A stretch of 64,000 bases of DNA. Source: Lysobacterales bacterium. Lineage in GTDB: Bacteria > Pseudomonadota > Gammaproteobacteria > Xanthomonadales > SZUA-36. How positions within the stretch are numbered: position 1 is the stretch's first letter; each line of letters begins with the position of its first letter. Under the pieces are notes generated by a model. That model was not told the DNA's origin. It worked only from the letters and a program-made list of their open reading frames with translations, and ran no database searches. A program made the translations under genes and the position numbers. Shown here piece after piece: positions 36,617-46,119 of the stretch. The DNA lies in NCBI GenBank assembly GCA_014238945.1, contig JABAAB010000115.1, positions 1 to 64,000 of the forward strand. Direction: 5' to 3'.

Positions 36617-38809
36617 ATGACCAGTAAGCAATTGAAACCAATGTTGATGTGGATGACCATTGTCTGTGTTGTTGCCTGCAAACCCGCCGATGAAACAGCC
36701 AAAGCAGAATCCAGGGTGAACGTCGAAGGGTTGCAGACCCCGGCAGCAATTGAAGCGATAGAAGAACCGACACTGGCAAAGCGCCCGCATGAAATGACCA
36801 TCCACGGAGACACCCGCGTGGATGAGTACTTCTGGCTGCGTGACGACACCCGTAAGGATCCGGAAATGCTTGCTTACCTGGAAGCGGAGAATGATTACTA
36901 CGGGAAAATGATGGCCCATACCGGCGAACTGCAGGAATCGCTTTTTGCCGAGATGACCACCCGGCTTGATCCGGATGAGTCCAGCGTTCCTTATCAGCGG
37001 GGCGATTACTGGTACTACAATCGTTACGAAACGGGGGGCGAATACCCGATCTATGCGCGCAGAAAAGGCAGCATGGATACAGAGGAAGAAATTCTGGTCC
37101 ACGGGAACCAGCGTGGCAAAGACCAGACGTTTTATTCATTGAGTGGCTTCGAGGTCAGTGACGACCATCGTTATGTTGCCATCGCCGAGGACCGGGTTGG
37201 CCGGCGAATTCATGAAATTCGCATTTTGGACACCCAAAGCGGTGAATACCTGCCGGACCTCATCACCAACGCCAACAGTTCGCTGGTCTGGTCGGCAGAT
37301 GGCCAGTACCTGTTTTACCTGAACAAGCACCTGGAAACCCTGCTCGGATACCAGGTGATGCGTCATGAACTGGGTACCGACCCTGCAACCGATGAGATGG
37401 TGTACGAGGAAACCGATAACACCTTTTACAGCGGAATTTGGCGTAGTCGTTCCGGGGACTATATCGTACTGGCACATGAAAACACGGATACCAGCGAGGT
37501 TAAGCTACTGGCGGCATCTGACCCGCTGGGTACATTCAAGGCCTTCCTTCCACGCGAGACCGGTCACGAATACAGTATTGATCATGCCAACGGCAGGTTT
37601 TTTATTCGCTCCAATTGGCAAGCACTGAACTTCCGGGTCATGTCGGCGAGCCTGGAAGATTCAACGGACAAGAGTCGCTGGAAAGAAATCATCCCCCACC
37701 GGGATGATGCCATGGTCCGGAACATCCAGGCATTCGACGACTGGCTGGTCATCGGCGAGCGTAAGGACGGTCTTCGCAAGGTGCGCGTGATGGCCCACGA
37801 TGGCAGCGTGGACCGTTACCTGGATGCCACGGAAAAGGCCTACGTCATGTGGCCCTCGACCAATGTCAGTACCGATACCAGTTCCATTCGCTATGGATTT
37901 TCCAGTCCGGTTACACCCAACCAGATCTGGGAGATTGACCTGAAAACAGGAGAAAATAATCTGTTGAAGGCCGACCGTGTGCTGGCTGGATTCGATAGTG
38001 ACAATTACCAGACCATGCGTATGACCGTCACCGCCAGGGATGGCACCGAGGTTCCGGTGTCGCTGGCCTATCACGCTCAAACTCCACTGGATGGTTCCGC
38101 GCCCGCCCTGGTCTACGCCTATGGTTCCTACGGCAGTTCGACTGAGCCCTGGTTCAGAAACTCTGTAATCAGCTTGCTGGACCGCGGATTTGTCTATGTT
38201 ATCGCACACATACGTGGAGGACAGGAACTGGGCCGTCAGTGGTACGAGAACGGTCGCCTGATGAACAAGAAAAACTCATTTACAGACTTCATCGATGTTA
38301 CCCGGGGGCTCCAGCAACAGCAGAAGATCGATGCAGGCAGGACCTATGCAATGGGTGGCAGTGCCGGTGGATTGCTGATGGGCGCCGTGGTGAATATGGC
38401 ACCTGATTTATATCACGGTGTCATAGCCAGCGTGCCGTTTGTGGATGTGATTACCACCATGCTGGATAGCTCCATTCCATTGACAACCGGTGAGTTCAGG
38501 GAATGGGGAGACCCCCAGGACAAGGATGCCTATGAGTACATACTGTCCTATTCACCCTATGACCAGGTCAGGGCGCAGGATTATCCCAACCTGCTGGTGA
38601 CCACGGGATTACATGATTCACAGGTGCAGTATTTCGAACCTGCCAAGTGGGTAGCCAGGTTGCGTGACCGCCGCACGGATGACAACAGGTTGATATTCCA
38701 TACCAATATGGAGGCGGGACATGGCGGTGCTTCGGGTCGCTACAGACGCTATCATGAGACTGCAGACAAGTTCGCGTTCCTGGTGGATTTGGCCGGACTG
38801 GAGCGCTGA
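36617..38809 (+). CDS. Oligopeptidase B-like S9A serine peptidase (lipoprotein)
   Basis: 730 residues. The N-terminus MLMWMTIVCVVAC is a lipoprotein signal with Cys about residue 21, so the enzyme should be tethered in the envelope. A beta-propeller (residues about 60-470) is followed by the hydrolase domain. The triad is Ser582 in GGSAGGLLMG, Asp667 in TGLHDSQVQ and His702 in MEAGHGGASG. The motif RPHEMTIHGDTRVDEYFWLRD is typical of oligopeptidase B. It cleaves short peptides, usually after basic residues. AGGA precedes the start. It converges with a CocE-like hydrolase. Confidence 0.9.
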   Translation: MTSKQLKPMLMWMTIVCVVACKPADETAKAESRVNVEGLQTPAAIEAIEEPTLAKRPHEMTIHGDTRVDEYFWLRDDTRKDPEMLAYLEAENDYYGKMMAHTGELQESLFAEMTTRLDPDESSVPYQRGDYWYYNRYETGGEYPIYARRKGSMDTEEEILVHGNQRGKDQTFYSLSGFEVSDDHRYVAIAEDRVGRRIHEIRILDTQSGEYLPDLITNANSSLVWSADGQYLFYLNKHLETLLGYQVMRHELGTDPATDEMVYEETDNTFYSGIWRSRSGDYIVLAHENTDTSEVKLLAASDPLGTFKAFLPRETGHEYSIDHANGRFFIRSNWQALNFRVMSASLEDSTDKSRWKEIIPHRDDAMVRNIQAFDDWLVIGERKDGLRKVRVMAHDGSVDRYLDATEKAYVMWPSTNVSTDTSSIRYGFSSPVTPNQIWEIDLKTGENNLLKADRVLAGFDSDNYQTMRMTVTARDGTEVPVSLAYHAQTPLDGSAPALVYAYGSYGSSTEPWFRNSVISLLDRGFVYVIAHIRGGQELGRQWYENGRLMNKKNSFTDFIDVTRGLQQQQKIDAGRTYAMGGSAGGLLMGAVVNMAPDLYHGVIASVPFVDVITTMLDSSIPLTTGEFREWGDPQDKDAYEYILSYSPYDQVRAQDYPNLLVTTGLHDSQVQYFEPAKWVARLRDRRTDDNRLIFHTNMEAGHGGASGRYRRYHETADKFAFLVDLAGLER

Positions 38810-38873
38810 GTCCAGGGCCGGAAGTTTTCACCAGGGAATACTCCGGGCAGGGGAGAATTAAGCGCGGAAGTGG

Positions 38874-40937
38874 CTACTGAAAATCGCGCGGAATGGTCTC
38901 TTTCCAGTGTTTTTCCCGTATCAATACGCCGTTCTCTTTCAGTCGACGGCTGAAGGACAGATGGAAGTTTTCCAGGTCACTGTACAGCTGAAGTTCGGCT
39001 TCCAGCCGGAAACTGCGGCTTTCCAAATCCACCTGCAACGCGTAGCTGCCCTTTACCGAGGTGTCACCCGGATTGGAATCGGAGGTGCGATGTTCAATCT
39101 TCTCTTCAAAGGTCTCCACACCCCACGGGTAACGTGTGCCTCCGCTGTTGGTGGCCACGCCGGTCGCATCGCCGTTGCGCGGGTCCCGTTCAACGGAAGA
39201 AATTTCGCCGTAACCGGAGACGGTACCACTATCAAGTGTCTCGAATCCTGCCAGCACCGGACCCGAAACCGGTACCCTGAATACCGGTTCCGGCCAATCC
39301 CCCGGAGGAACAACCGGCAAGACCAGCTGCGCGCCCTGTGTGCCACCGATCGCCAGGGTCGTTGTCATGGGGTGGGGCGTTGGCCACATCATTGGCCACT
39401 GGGCATTGCTGATTGCAAAGCGGATCCGGTGGCCCTTTGGAAACACCCACGAAGTAAAATGCATTTCTATATTCAGCGGAAATTGTTCACCGGGTACGAT
39501 GGCCATTGGTTCACGTGCTGATTGCCGATGCGTGCCATTGAAGCCGGCACCACTTACCTGTGTCACTGAACCGTCCGGTGCGATATCGGATACCCGCACG
39601 AACCAATTGGCCCTGGGGGCATCCGAAGACACCGTGATGATGGCCGTTGGAAAGCCCAGAGTCTCCAGGTCTTCGGTCAATGGTTCACTGTCGTATACCA
39701 GCGAGTGGGCATCGGTCGGGCTCTGATCCTGGGCAATACTGCCCCACCACATTACCGGTCCTCCGGCTTCAAGTCCGCTGGACGGTTTGTACCCTAGTTT
39801 GTGCACGGTGCTTTCGGGACTCGTTTCGGCCAGCGTATGGTTATGCTGGGCAAAAAGAACCCGTTGCTGTGCCCGTTCAATCGGCCATCCCTGTTCCCAG
39901 CGCCATTTTCCCGGTGCAAATTCCAGTGTGGGTCCGGGTGGATGCCAGTCGCGTACATACACGGCAAACGCCGGTTCATCCATGATGCCGGTATCGATGT
40001 CCCTGAGCCAATGATCAAACCAGCGCACCGCCTCGTGTCGCCACTCAATAGCGGGTGCGGGTGCGGCGTTGTGGGGGAAATAGTGATCCCATGGGCCGAT
40101 CAGGGCTTTGACCGGCGCGGAAACATTTTCCAGCATCCTGGGCAAGCTGTCGCGATAACCGTCATACCATCCACCGATGTGAAAGCCGGGAATTTTTATC
40201 CGGTCGTATTTGTCGCGTGCGGATGCACGGTCCCAGAATGGGCCATCCCGTTGTTGTTTCATGTAGGTGAACACGGTTGGCTCGGTGTCGAAGCGATTCT
40301 CAAAATACGCCTCGTCGATGATGTACTCCGGAGCACCAGGCAGGGCATTGTAGAGATTGTGGGACATCACCCAGGAGTCCATGTGTGCAATGCCGTCCAT
40401 GTAGTGGACATCGTCCTGGTACAGGTCTTCAGTGGCACACAGGGCAATAAAAGTCTTCAGGGCTGGAGGGTTGCGCATCGCCAACTGAATGGAGTTGAAA
40501 CCACCCCATGAGATTCCGAACATGCCGACACCGCCACCGGACCAGGGCTGTCTTGACAGCCAGTCAATGACGACCTCACCATCATCCAGTTCCTGGTCTG
40601 AATACTCATAGGGGATCAGTTTCCCCTCGCTGTTGCCGGTACCGCGAATGTCCACCCTTGCAACGATGTAGCCACGTTCAACAAAATAGGAATAGACACT
40701 GTGGTTACGCCTGCGGGACTCATCCTTGCGATAGGGCAGGTACTCGAGCAATACCGGAAAGCGCTTTTCTGATCCTTCACCTGCTGGCACGAACAGATCA
40801 GCGGCAAGCCTGACCCCGTCAGGCATGGTAATCCAGCTTTGTTTCATAGCCATACTGTAAATGGGAGCAGATACGGGGTCGAGAGCATCAGCAGTTCCGG
40901 TCATCATCAACAGGCTGATCATCCATAGGCGAAACAT
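38874..40937 (-). CDS. Exported CocE/NonD family (X-Pro dipeptidyl-peptidase-like) hydrolase
   Basis: 687 residues with AAGGA seven bases before ATG 40937 and a signal peptide (to TADALDP). The alpha/beta-hydrolase domain carries the nucleophile in GMFGISWGG (about residue 140). The start VRLAADLFVP and VARVDIRGTGNSEG are typical of the S15/CocE family. A C-terminal jelly-roll domain (MHFTSWVFPKGHRIRFAIS) completes the architecture. Family members cleave X-Pro dipeptides, acyl esters or glutaryl amides; which applies cannot be told. It is one of four exported peptidase-like enzymes here. Confidence 0.9.
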   Translation of the reverse strand: MFRLWMISLLMMTGTADALDPVSAPIYSMAMKQSWITMPDGVRLAADLFVPAGEGSEKRFPVLLEYLPYRKDESRRRNHSVYSYFVERGYIVARVDIRGTGNSEGKLIPYEYSDQELDDGEVVIDWLSRQPWSGGGVGMFGISWGGFNSIQLAMRNPPALKTFIALCATEDLYQDDVHYMDGIAHMDSWVMSHNLYNALPGAPEYIIDEAYFENRFDTEPTVFTYMKQQRDGPFWDRASARDKYDRIKIPGFHIGGWYDGYRDSLPRMLENVSAPVKALIGPWDHYFPHNAAPAPAIEWRHEAVRWFDHWLRDIDTGIMDEPAFAVYVRDWHPPGPTLEFAPGKWRWEQGWPIERAQQRVLFAQHNHTLAETSPESTVHKLGYKPSSGLEAGGPVMWWGSIAQDQSPTDAHSLVYDSEPLTEDLETLGFPTAIITVSSDAPRANWFVRVSDIAPDGSVTQVSGAGFNGTHRQSAREPMAIVPGEQFPLNIEMHFTSWVFPKGHRIRFAISNAQWPMMWPTPHPMTTTLAIGGTQGAQLVLPVVPPGDWPEPVFRVPVSGPVLAGFETLDSGTVSGYGEISSVERDPRNGDATGVATNSGGTRYPWGVETFEEKIEHRTSDSNPGDTSVKGSYALQVDLESRSFRLEAELQLYSDLENFHLSFSRRLKENGVLIREKHWKETIPRDFQ

Positions 40938-41155
40938 ACCGGTATTCCTTGTTTATTCCTGAAGTCCAGAGGCGACGCAGAGACTGCCAGACTAGCATAG
41001 TGGGTTTTTCGGTGGCCTGCCATTGGATATGGCTTTGAATTGCTTGAATAATTGAAACCGGTGCGGGAGTCTGATGTTTTCAGGGTGGTGCCACAGAAGT
41101 GTTCTATAATTCGTATTGGGGTTCAGACCCGTGCAACAGGGGACCAAGCCGGCTG

Positions 41156-41467
41156 ATGAACATAGTGAAATCGCGAACCTGGTGGAGAGCTTCAGCATTG
41201 CTGATCATGGGCGGGTTGTTTGCGTCCAACGCCCACGCTGAACCCGGTGTGTCATTCTCACACATACCCTACTTGTGGGCCCTTGGTGCTGTCATTTCAC
41301 TTTTGTTGAGTTGGCTGGTATTGAGTGTTCTGAGCTTTGCCGGAAAGTTGAAATCCTCGAAAAAGAAATGGCTTTTGGGTGTCCTCCTGTTCGTTCTGTT
41401 TCTGCTGAGTATAGGACCCCTGGTGGTGGTTTTTGGCAGTATTATTGTCACTGGCAGAACCATGTAA
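41156..41467 (+). CDS. Small inner-membrane protein, unknown
   Basis: About 103 residues from ATG 41156. A signal-like N-terminus (ASALLIMGGLFASNAHAEPG) is followed by two membrane helices (YLWALGAVISLLLSWLVL and WLLGVLLFVLFLLS) with a basic KSSKKK turn between. No recognised family. The protein-like composition and helix pattern support a real gene, but the ribosome site is weak. Confidence 0.55.
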   Translation: MNIVKSRTWWRASALLIMGGLFASNAHAEPGVSFSHIPYLWALGAVISLLLSWLVLSVLSFAGKLKSSKKKWLLGVLLFVLFLLSIGPLVVVFGSIIVTGRTM

Positions 41468-41574
41468 TTAATGCACTACCCTTATCCTTGCAAGCAGCTT
41501 TCAGCACATTGAAGAAGACAGAAAAACCAGGTACTGGGTAAAGGACAGCAATTGGCTATGGAATAGCCGGATGA

Positions 41575-42021
41575 TCAGCTGTCGTTATCATCCACTTCAA
41601 GTTGACCACTCATACGGCGCCAGATGTGAGCCCACGACAGGCCAGTGGCAAACAGCAGTGAAAGTGCGATTAATACCAGCCAGGTTACGGTGGTTGCCGA
41701 TTCCACATTGATTGCACCGATGTCGGACAACCACCAGATCACGGTCCCAATCAGTGCCACGCTCAGTACCGTACCAAAAGTCCCCAGACTACGACTGGTG
41801 GCAATGACAAAAATTGACCAGCCAGCAACCAGGACAAAACCCAACAAAAAGTGGATGGCCGATAAACCGTCACCCGTAAACGCATCCTTGACCCAGTGAA
41901 CATAGGAATATCCACTGGGATTGAAAGTTACAAAAACCAGCACCAGTGCCGCGAATAAACGCCATAGAAAATCCATTGCACCAAATGATTTATGGGGTTT
42001 TGTGGGGTTTGAATCGGTCAT
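41575..42021 (-). CDS. DUF6524-like membrane protein
   Basis: 148 residues with four predicted helices. The first carries FAALVLVFVTFNPSGYSYVHWV, a characteristic block of a small proteobacterial membrane family that I recall as DUF6524. The C-terminus is short, acidic and cytosolic. Function is unknown. It is followed on the same strand by nothing and preceded by a secreted hypothetical gene 56 bases away, possibly one transcript. Confidence 0.65.
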   Translation of the reverse strand: MTDSNPTKPHKSFGAMDFLWRLFAALVLVFVTFNPSGYSYVHWVKDAFTGDGLSAIHFLLGFVLVAGWSIFVIATSRSLGTFGTVLSVALIGTVIWWLSDIGAINVESATTVTWLVLIALSLLFATGLSWAHIWRRMSGQLEVDDNDS

Positions 42022-42077
42022 CGCTTGTTGCCTTGTGTTTATCGTAATGAATTTACCATGTCATGGTGAGCATTTTG

Positions 42078-42626
42078 CTATTCCACGCGAAACAATACTG
42101 CCTTGAAGCGTGGCTTTGAGTGACGTTCAAGATAATAGATCAACTCGGTCCCGTCGGCCGACAGACTGATGAACCACTCGTTGCTGGCGGCTTCCGGTAT
42201 CAGTTCAGCGGTATACGCGTCGGCGGGAAAGGACTGGCTCAACTCGGTTCCCGGACTTTGGGTGCTGCCACCATAGTTTGTCAGCTGATCCGGGTTACCG
42301 TCGGCATGACGATGGTCGTGTTTCAGTTGCAGACTTTCTGGGGTGCGGGTCAGAATCCATGTTCTTGACCGATCCTTGCCCACCACGAACGGGATGTGGA
42401 TCTGCTGTGCATCACAACTCGATATCGTGGCAACCAGTTTTTTGCCACTGAAGCTGTCGCCGGGATCGGCAGGAAAAGTGGATTGTCCTTCAAAACGAGC
42501 GCCACAAACAGACTTGATGCGATGGAAAAATGCATCCCGGGCACTGACTTTCATACTCTCAGCCTGGCTTGATCCAGGATAAAGCAGCAACAAACATGGG
42601 AAAAGTAAAGATATAGTATTAGTCAC
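42078..42626 (-). CDS. Exported hypothetical protein
   Basis: 182 residues with a signal peptide (MTNTISLLFPCLLLLYPGSSQA). The mature part contains DAFFHRIKSVCGARFEG, then ISSCDAQQIHIPFVVGKDRSRTW, with two Cys likely disulfide-bonded. KHDHRHADGNPDQLTNYGG and a C-terminal FISLSADGTELIYYLER follow. The pattern looks like a conserved secreted protein of proteobacteria with no assigned function. It lies upstream of the DUF6524-like gene on the same strand. Confidence 0.65.
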   Translation of the reverse strand: MTNTISLLFPCLLLLYPGSSQAESMKVSARDAFFHRIKSVCGARFEGQSTFPADPGDSFSGKKLVATISSCDAQQIHIPFVVGKDRSRTWILTRTPESLQLKHDHRHADGNPDQLTNYGGSTQSPGTELSQSFPADAYTAELIPEAASNEWFISLSADGTELIYYLERHSKPRFKAVLFRVE

Positions 42627-42831
42627 AAGCCCACCATTGAACCGAGTGTGTAAGCATGAATTCTACCCTCGTAACCGAAGTGTGTGTACTGCAATAACGT
42701 TACTGAGGACCAGATACGGTCCGGGGCCGATTCCGGGAGGGGTAGGGTTTCTCAATCCATTTTTTTATGGTTGAATACCGCGCACAAATATCAGATTGTG
42801 TCCCGGGCATCGAAAGGTTAATCTACAGCAA

Positions 42832-44538
42832 ATGTCGTATTTCATTCAAATGTCCATACAGGTCAATGGAAAATCCGGGTTTTCGACAGCCCTGGTCCGT
42901 CTGCAGGCTTTCTGGTTTGGTCTGTGTATGATGGCGACGACGGTGGTTGCCGGAACCGGTGGTTCGTTCCCCCAGCATGATGATCATGGCAATCCCGCAC
43001 CGATACCGAAGGGAACACAAAGTGCGCACTGTGAGTCCGGCGTCTCGTCCGGGTTTGCCTGCCGTGCAGTAGAAATGCTGGCCCGCATCCCGTTGGTGGA
43101 CATGGGTGGTGGAACAGGGGCCGACAGTTGGGGATGGAAAGACATCCAAACCGGTCGCTATTACGCATTGATGGCCCGTTCAAACGGAACTTCATTTATC
43201 GATGTCAGTGATCCACAATCACCCGTGGTGGTGGGTAATCTTCCATCGACATCGGATAGCAAACCGTGGCGAGATGTGAAAGTCTATTCGGATCACGCAT
43301 TTATCGTGGCCGATGGTATCCCGGGTCATGGTATGCAGGTTTTTGACCTGACGCGTTTGCGGGGCGTAAATTCTGCTCAGGTCTTCAATGCGGATACGGT
43401 GTACCAGGGTGTCGGCAGTGCGCACAACCTGGCCATCAATGAAGACAGCGGTTTTGCCTATATAGTGGGAGGGGAGGAGTGTTCCGGCGGTCTGCACATG
43501 GTGGATATCAGCAATCCAAAGTCACCGTCATTTGCAGGATGTTTTTCCTCTGACGGATATACTCACGATCTTCAGTGTGTGAGTTATTCGGGTCCGGATC
43601 CAGATCACCAGGGGGCAGAGGTCTGTTTCGCCAGTAATGAAGATTCATTGACCATAGTTGATGTTACCGACAAGTCAACTGCAAATATGCTGGGCAAAGT
43701 AGATTATCCGCAAACCGCCTATGCCCACCAGGGGTGGCTCGATGAAAATCAAAGTCTGTTCTTCATGGGCGACGAGATTGATGAACTCACCTTTGGGATG
43801 AATACCCGAACACTGATGTTCGACGTGAGTGATCTTGACAATCCGGTTTATGCAGACACGCACCAACACGGTACTTCCGTGATCGATCACAATATGTACA
43901 TCAAAGACAATTACCTGTACCAGGCGAACTACCTGGCAGGGTTGCGGATACTTCGAATTGATCGGGGCCCGGCAATCAGTTTGACCGAAGTAGCCTATTT
44001 TGATACCGCACCGGAAACGGATGCACTGGAGTTTTCAGGTGCCTGGAACGTGTACCCGTTCTTTGACAATGGGCTTATTCTCGTCAGCGATATGAATAAC
44101 GGATTGTTTGTCCTTGAGGCTTCATTGCCAGAAAATTTACCGGGTTCGGCAGCAATAGACGGGCGCGTCAGTGGTGTCTGGGCAGCCGATGGTCTTAATG
44201 ACCAGGGGATTACACTGTTTGTCGGGGAAAATGACTCTGGACCATTCATCTTTTTTGCCTGGTTTCTGTATCTTGAAGGTCAACCATTCTGGTTAACGGG
44301 TAATACGATGTTTGAATATGGTGTTGATGAAGTCACCATACCGACGCAGCGACTGCATGGGCTGGAATTCGTATTGCCCGGTAGTGACATGGCGGTTCGT
44401 GACGATATTGGCACGCTGAAAATACATCTTCATGGTTGTAACGATCTCCACGTTGAATATGACTTCGATACACTGGGTGAACGTGAACTTGATTTTCAGC
44501 GCCTGACCGGGGTCCAGGGACGGGAGTGCTTTGAATAA
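42832..44538 (+). CDS. Secreted choice-of-anchor B family protein (LVIVD-repeat beta-propeller)
   Basis: About 568 residues from ATG 42832 (ATG 42796 and 42850 are alternatives; none has a strong ribosome site). A membrane/signal segment (FWFGLCMMATTVVAG) is followed by the choice-of-anchor B domain: WGWKDIQTGRYYALMARSNG, TSFIDVSDPQSPVVVGNLP and further LVIVD-type repeats (HMVDISNPKSPSFAG; LTIVDVTDKSTANMLG; LMFDVSDLDNPVYADT). A C-terminal beta-sandwich ends in RECFE. Such proteins are exported with unknown ligand; enzymatic activity is not expected. Confidence 0.85.
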   Translation: MSYFIQMSIQVNGKSGFSTALVRLQAFWFGLCMMATTVVAGTGGSFPQHDDHGNPAPIPKGTQSAHCESGVSSGFACRAVEMLARIPLVDMGGGTGADSWGWKDIQTGRYYALMARSNGTSFIDVSDPQSPVVVGNLPSTSDSKPWRDVKVYSDHAFIVADGIPGHGMQVFDLTRLRGVNSAQVFNADTVYQGVGSAHNLAINEDSGFAYIVGGEECSGGLHMVDISNPKSPSFAGCFSSDGYTHDLQCVSYSGPDPDHQGAEVCFASNEDSLTIVDVTDKSTANMLGKVDYPQTAYAHQGWLDENQSLFFMGDEIDELTFGMNTRTLMFDVSDLDNPVYADTHQHGTSVIDHNMYIKDNYLYQANYLAGLRILRIDRGPAISLTEVAYFDTAPETDALEFSGAWNVYPFFDNGLILVSDMNNGLFVLEASLPENLPGSAAIDGRVSGVWAADGLNDQGITLFVGENDSGPFIFFAWFLYLEGQPFWLTGNTMFEYGVDEVTIPTQRLHGLEFVLPGSDMAVRDDIGTLKIHLHGCNDLHVEYDFDTLGERELDFQRLTGVQGRECFE

Positions 44539-44619
44539 AACTGTGCAGTAAGTCCTGTCGAAGTGAATTAATTTGCCGTAGCATACGGTTTTCAGTCTCT
44601 CCGGGTTCGGTTAACAATA

Positions 44620-46119
44620 ATGGCACAGGAAACTCCCCATGTGATTTGTATCGGTGCAGGGCCTGCCGGGCTTACAGCGGCGTATAGCCTGACCCATGAG
44701 GGGGCCCGGGTTACCGTGCTGGAACGAGACCCGGATTTTGTCGGTGGCATTTCACGTACTGAGACCTACAAGGGGTTTCGATTTGATGTCGGTGGGCACC
44801 GGTTCTTTTCCCGCTCGAATGAAATTGAAGCACTTTGGCAGGAAATCCTGGGTGACCAGTTACTCACACGATCCCGAAAGTCCCGAATTTTTTACAACGG
44901 CAAATTGTTTGATTACCCGTTGCGGCCGTTGAATGCCCTGACCAAGTTGGGAGTGTTTGAATCCGTTAGATGCATGGCTTCCTATATAAAGGCAAGATTG
45001 TTACCGGTAATCGACCCGCAAACTTTTGAGGAATGGGTGACCAACCAGTTCGGGCACCGACTTTACAGCATATTTTTTGAAACCTACACGGAAAAAGTGT
45101 GGGGTATGAAATGCAAAGAAATCTCGGCAGATTGGGCCGCACAGAGGATCAAGGGGTTATCGTTGGGTTCAGCTTTGTGGCAGGCATTGGTGCCCGCGCG
45201 ATTTATTCGGGGAGATACACCGAAATCCCTGATTGAAAGTTTCCGTTATCCGCGGCTGGGTCCCGGACAGATGTGGGAAGCGGCGGCGGAGAAAGTTAAC
45301 AAAGCTGGCGGCGAGATATTAATGGGTATGAATGTGGACGGTCTTGGACGTGACCCGAAAACCGGATTATGGACAGTTAGTGCAGTTGACAGCAATGGAA
45401 ATAAGAGTGAATTCATCGGTGACCACGTCATTTCATCTGCCGCAATTGCAGAATTGGCCGGATTGCTGGATCCCATTCCACCCGAAGCAGTACTGACCGC
45501 TGCACGTATGCTTCGTTATCGTGATTTCCTGACTGTCGCTCTGGTGGTCAGAGACGTGGACTGCTTTGATGACAACTGGATCTATATTCACGATTCAGCG
45601 GTCCGGGTTGGACGTATTCAAAACTTTAAATCCTGGTCACCTCACATGGTTCCAGATCCGGATCTCAATTGCCTGGGAATGGAGTATTTCTGCTTCCGTG
45701 GCGATGGTCTTTGGGACTCAAAGGATGAGGACCTGATCAGGCTCGCAGATGAGGAATTGATTCAATTGGGTCTGGTCACTCCGGGTCATGTTATTGACGG
45801 TACTGTGATCAGACAGGATCGGGCATACCCTGTTTATGATGAGAATTACGAAGAGCGGGTTGCCCTGTTCCGAAGCTGGCTGGAAGAAAATTTGCCGGGT
45901 CTGCACCTGGTCGGACGAAATGGAATGCACAAGTACAATAATCAGGATCATGCCATGATGACCGCACTACTTGCCGCAGAAAATATCCTCTCCGGTGAGA
46001 AAAAGTGGGATCTCTGGCAAGTAAACCAGGATGCTGAGTATCACGAAATGGGTGAGGATCGATCGAGGGCTTTCAGTGAACGAATTACCCCGCGCTCTTC
46101 TTCCCTGCGATCTGAGTAG
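44620..46119 (+). CDS. FAD-dependent oxidoreductase of UDP-galactopyranose-mutase/protoporphyrinogen-oxidase type
   Basis: 499 residues. A Rossmann FAD motif near the start (CIGAGPAGLTAAYSL ... VTVLERDPD) and GGHRFFSRSNEIEALW place it in the family of NAD(P)/FAD oxidoreductases often found in polysaccharide clusters. KVWGMKCKEISADWAAQRI and YDENYEERVALFRSWL are family blocks, and HNNQDHAMMTALLAAENI-like text at the end closes the FAD site. Its neighbours are two glycosyltransferases on the other strand, supporting sugar or glycolipid modification. Its 3' end overlaps the GT87 gene by 35 bases, convergently. The exact substrate is unknown. Confidence 0.85.
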   Translation: MAQETPHVICIGAGPAGLTAAYSLTHEGARVTVLERDPDFVGGISRTETYKGFRFDVGGHRFFSRSNEIEALWQEILGDQLLTRSRKSRIFYNGKLFDYPLRPLNALTKLGVFESVRCMASYIKARLLPVIDPQTFEEWVTNQFGHRLYSIFFETYTEKVWGMKCKEISADWAAQRIKGLSLGSALWQALVPARFIRGDTPKSLIESFRYPRLGPGQMWEAAAEKVNKAGGEILMGMNVDGLGRDPKTGLWTVSAVDSNGNKSEFIGDHVISSAAIAELAGLLDPIPPEAVLTAARMLRYRDFLTVALVVRDVDCFDDNWIYIHDSAVRVGRIQNFKSWSPHMVPDPDLNCLGMEYFCFRGDGLWDSKDEDLIRLADEELIQLGLVTPGHVIDGTVIRQDRAYPVYDENYEERVALFRSWLEENLPGLHLVGRNGMHKYNNQDHAMMTALLAAENILSGEKKWDLWQVNQDAEYHEMGEDRSRAFSERITPRSSSLRSE

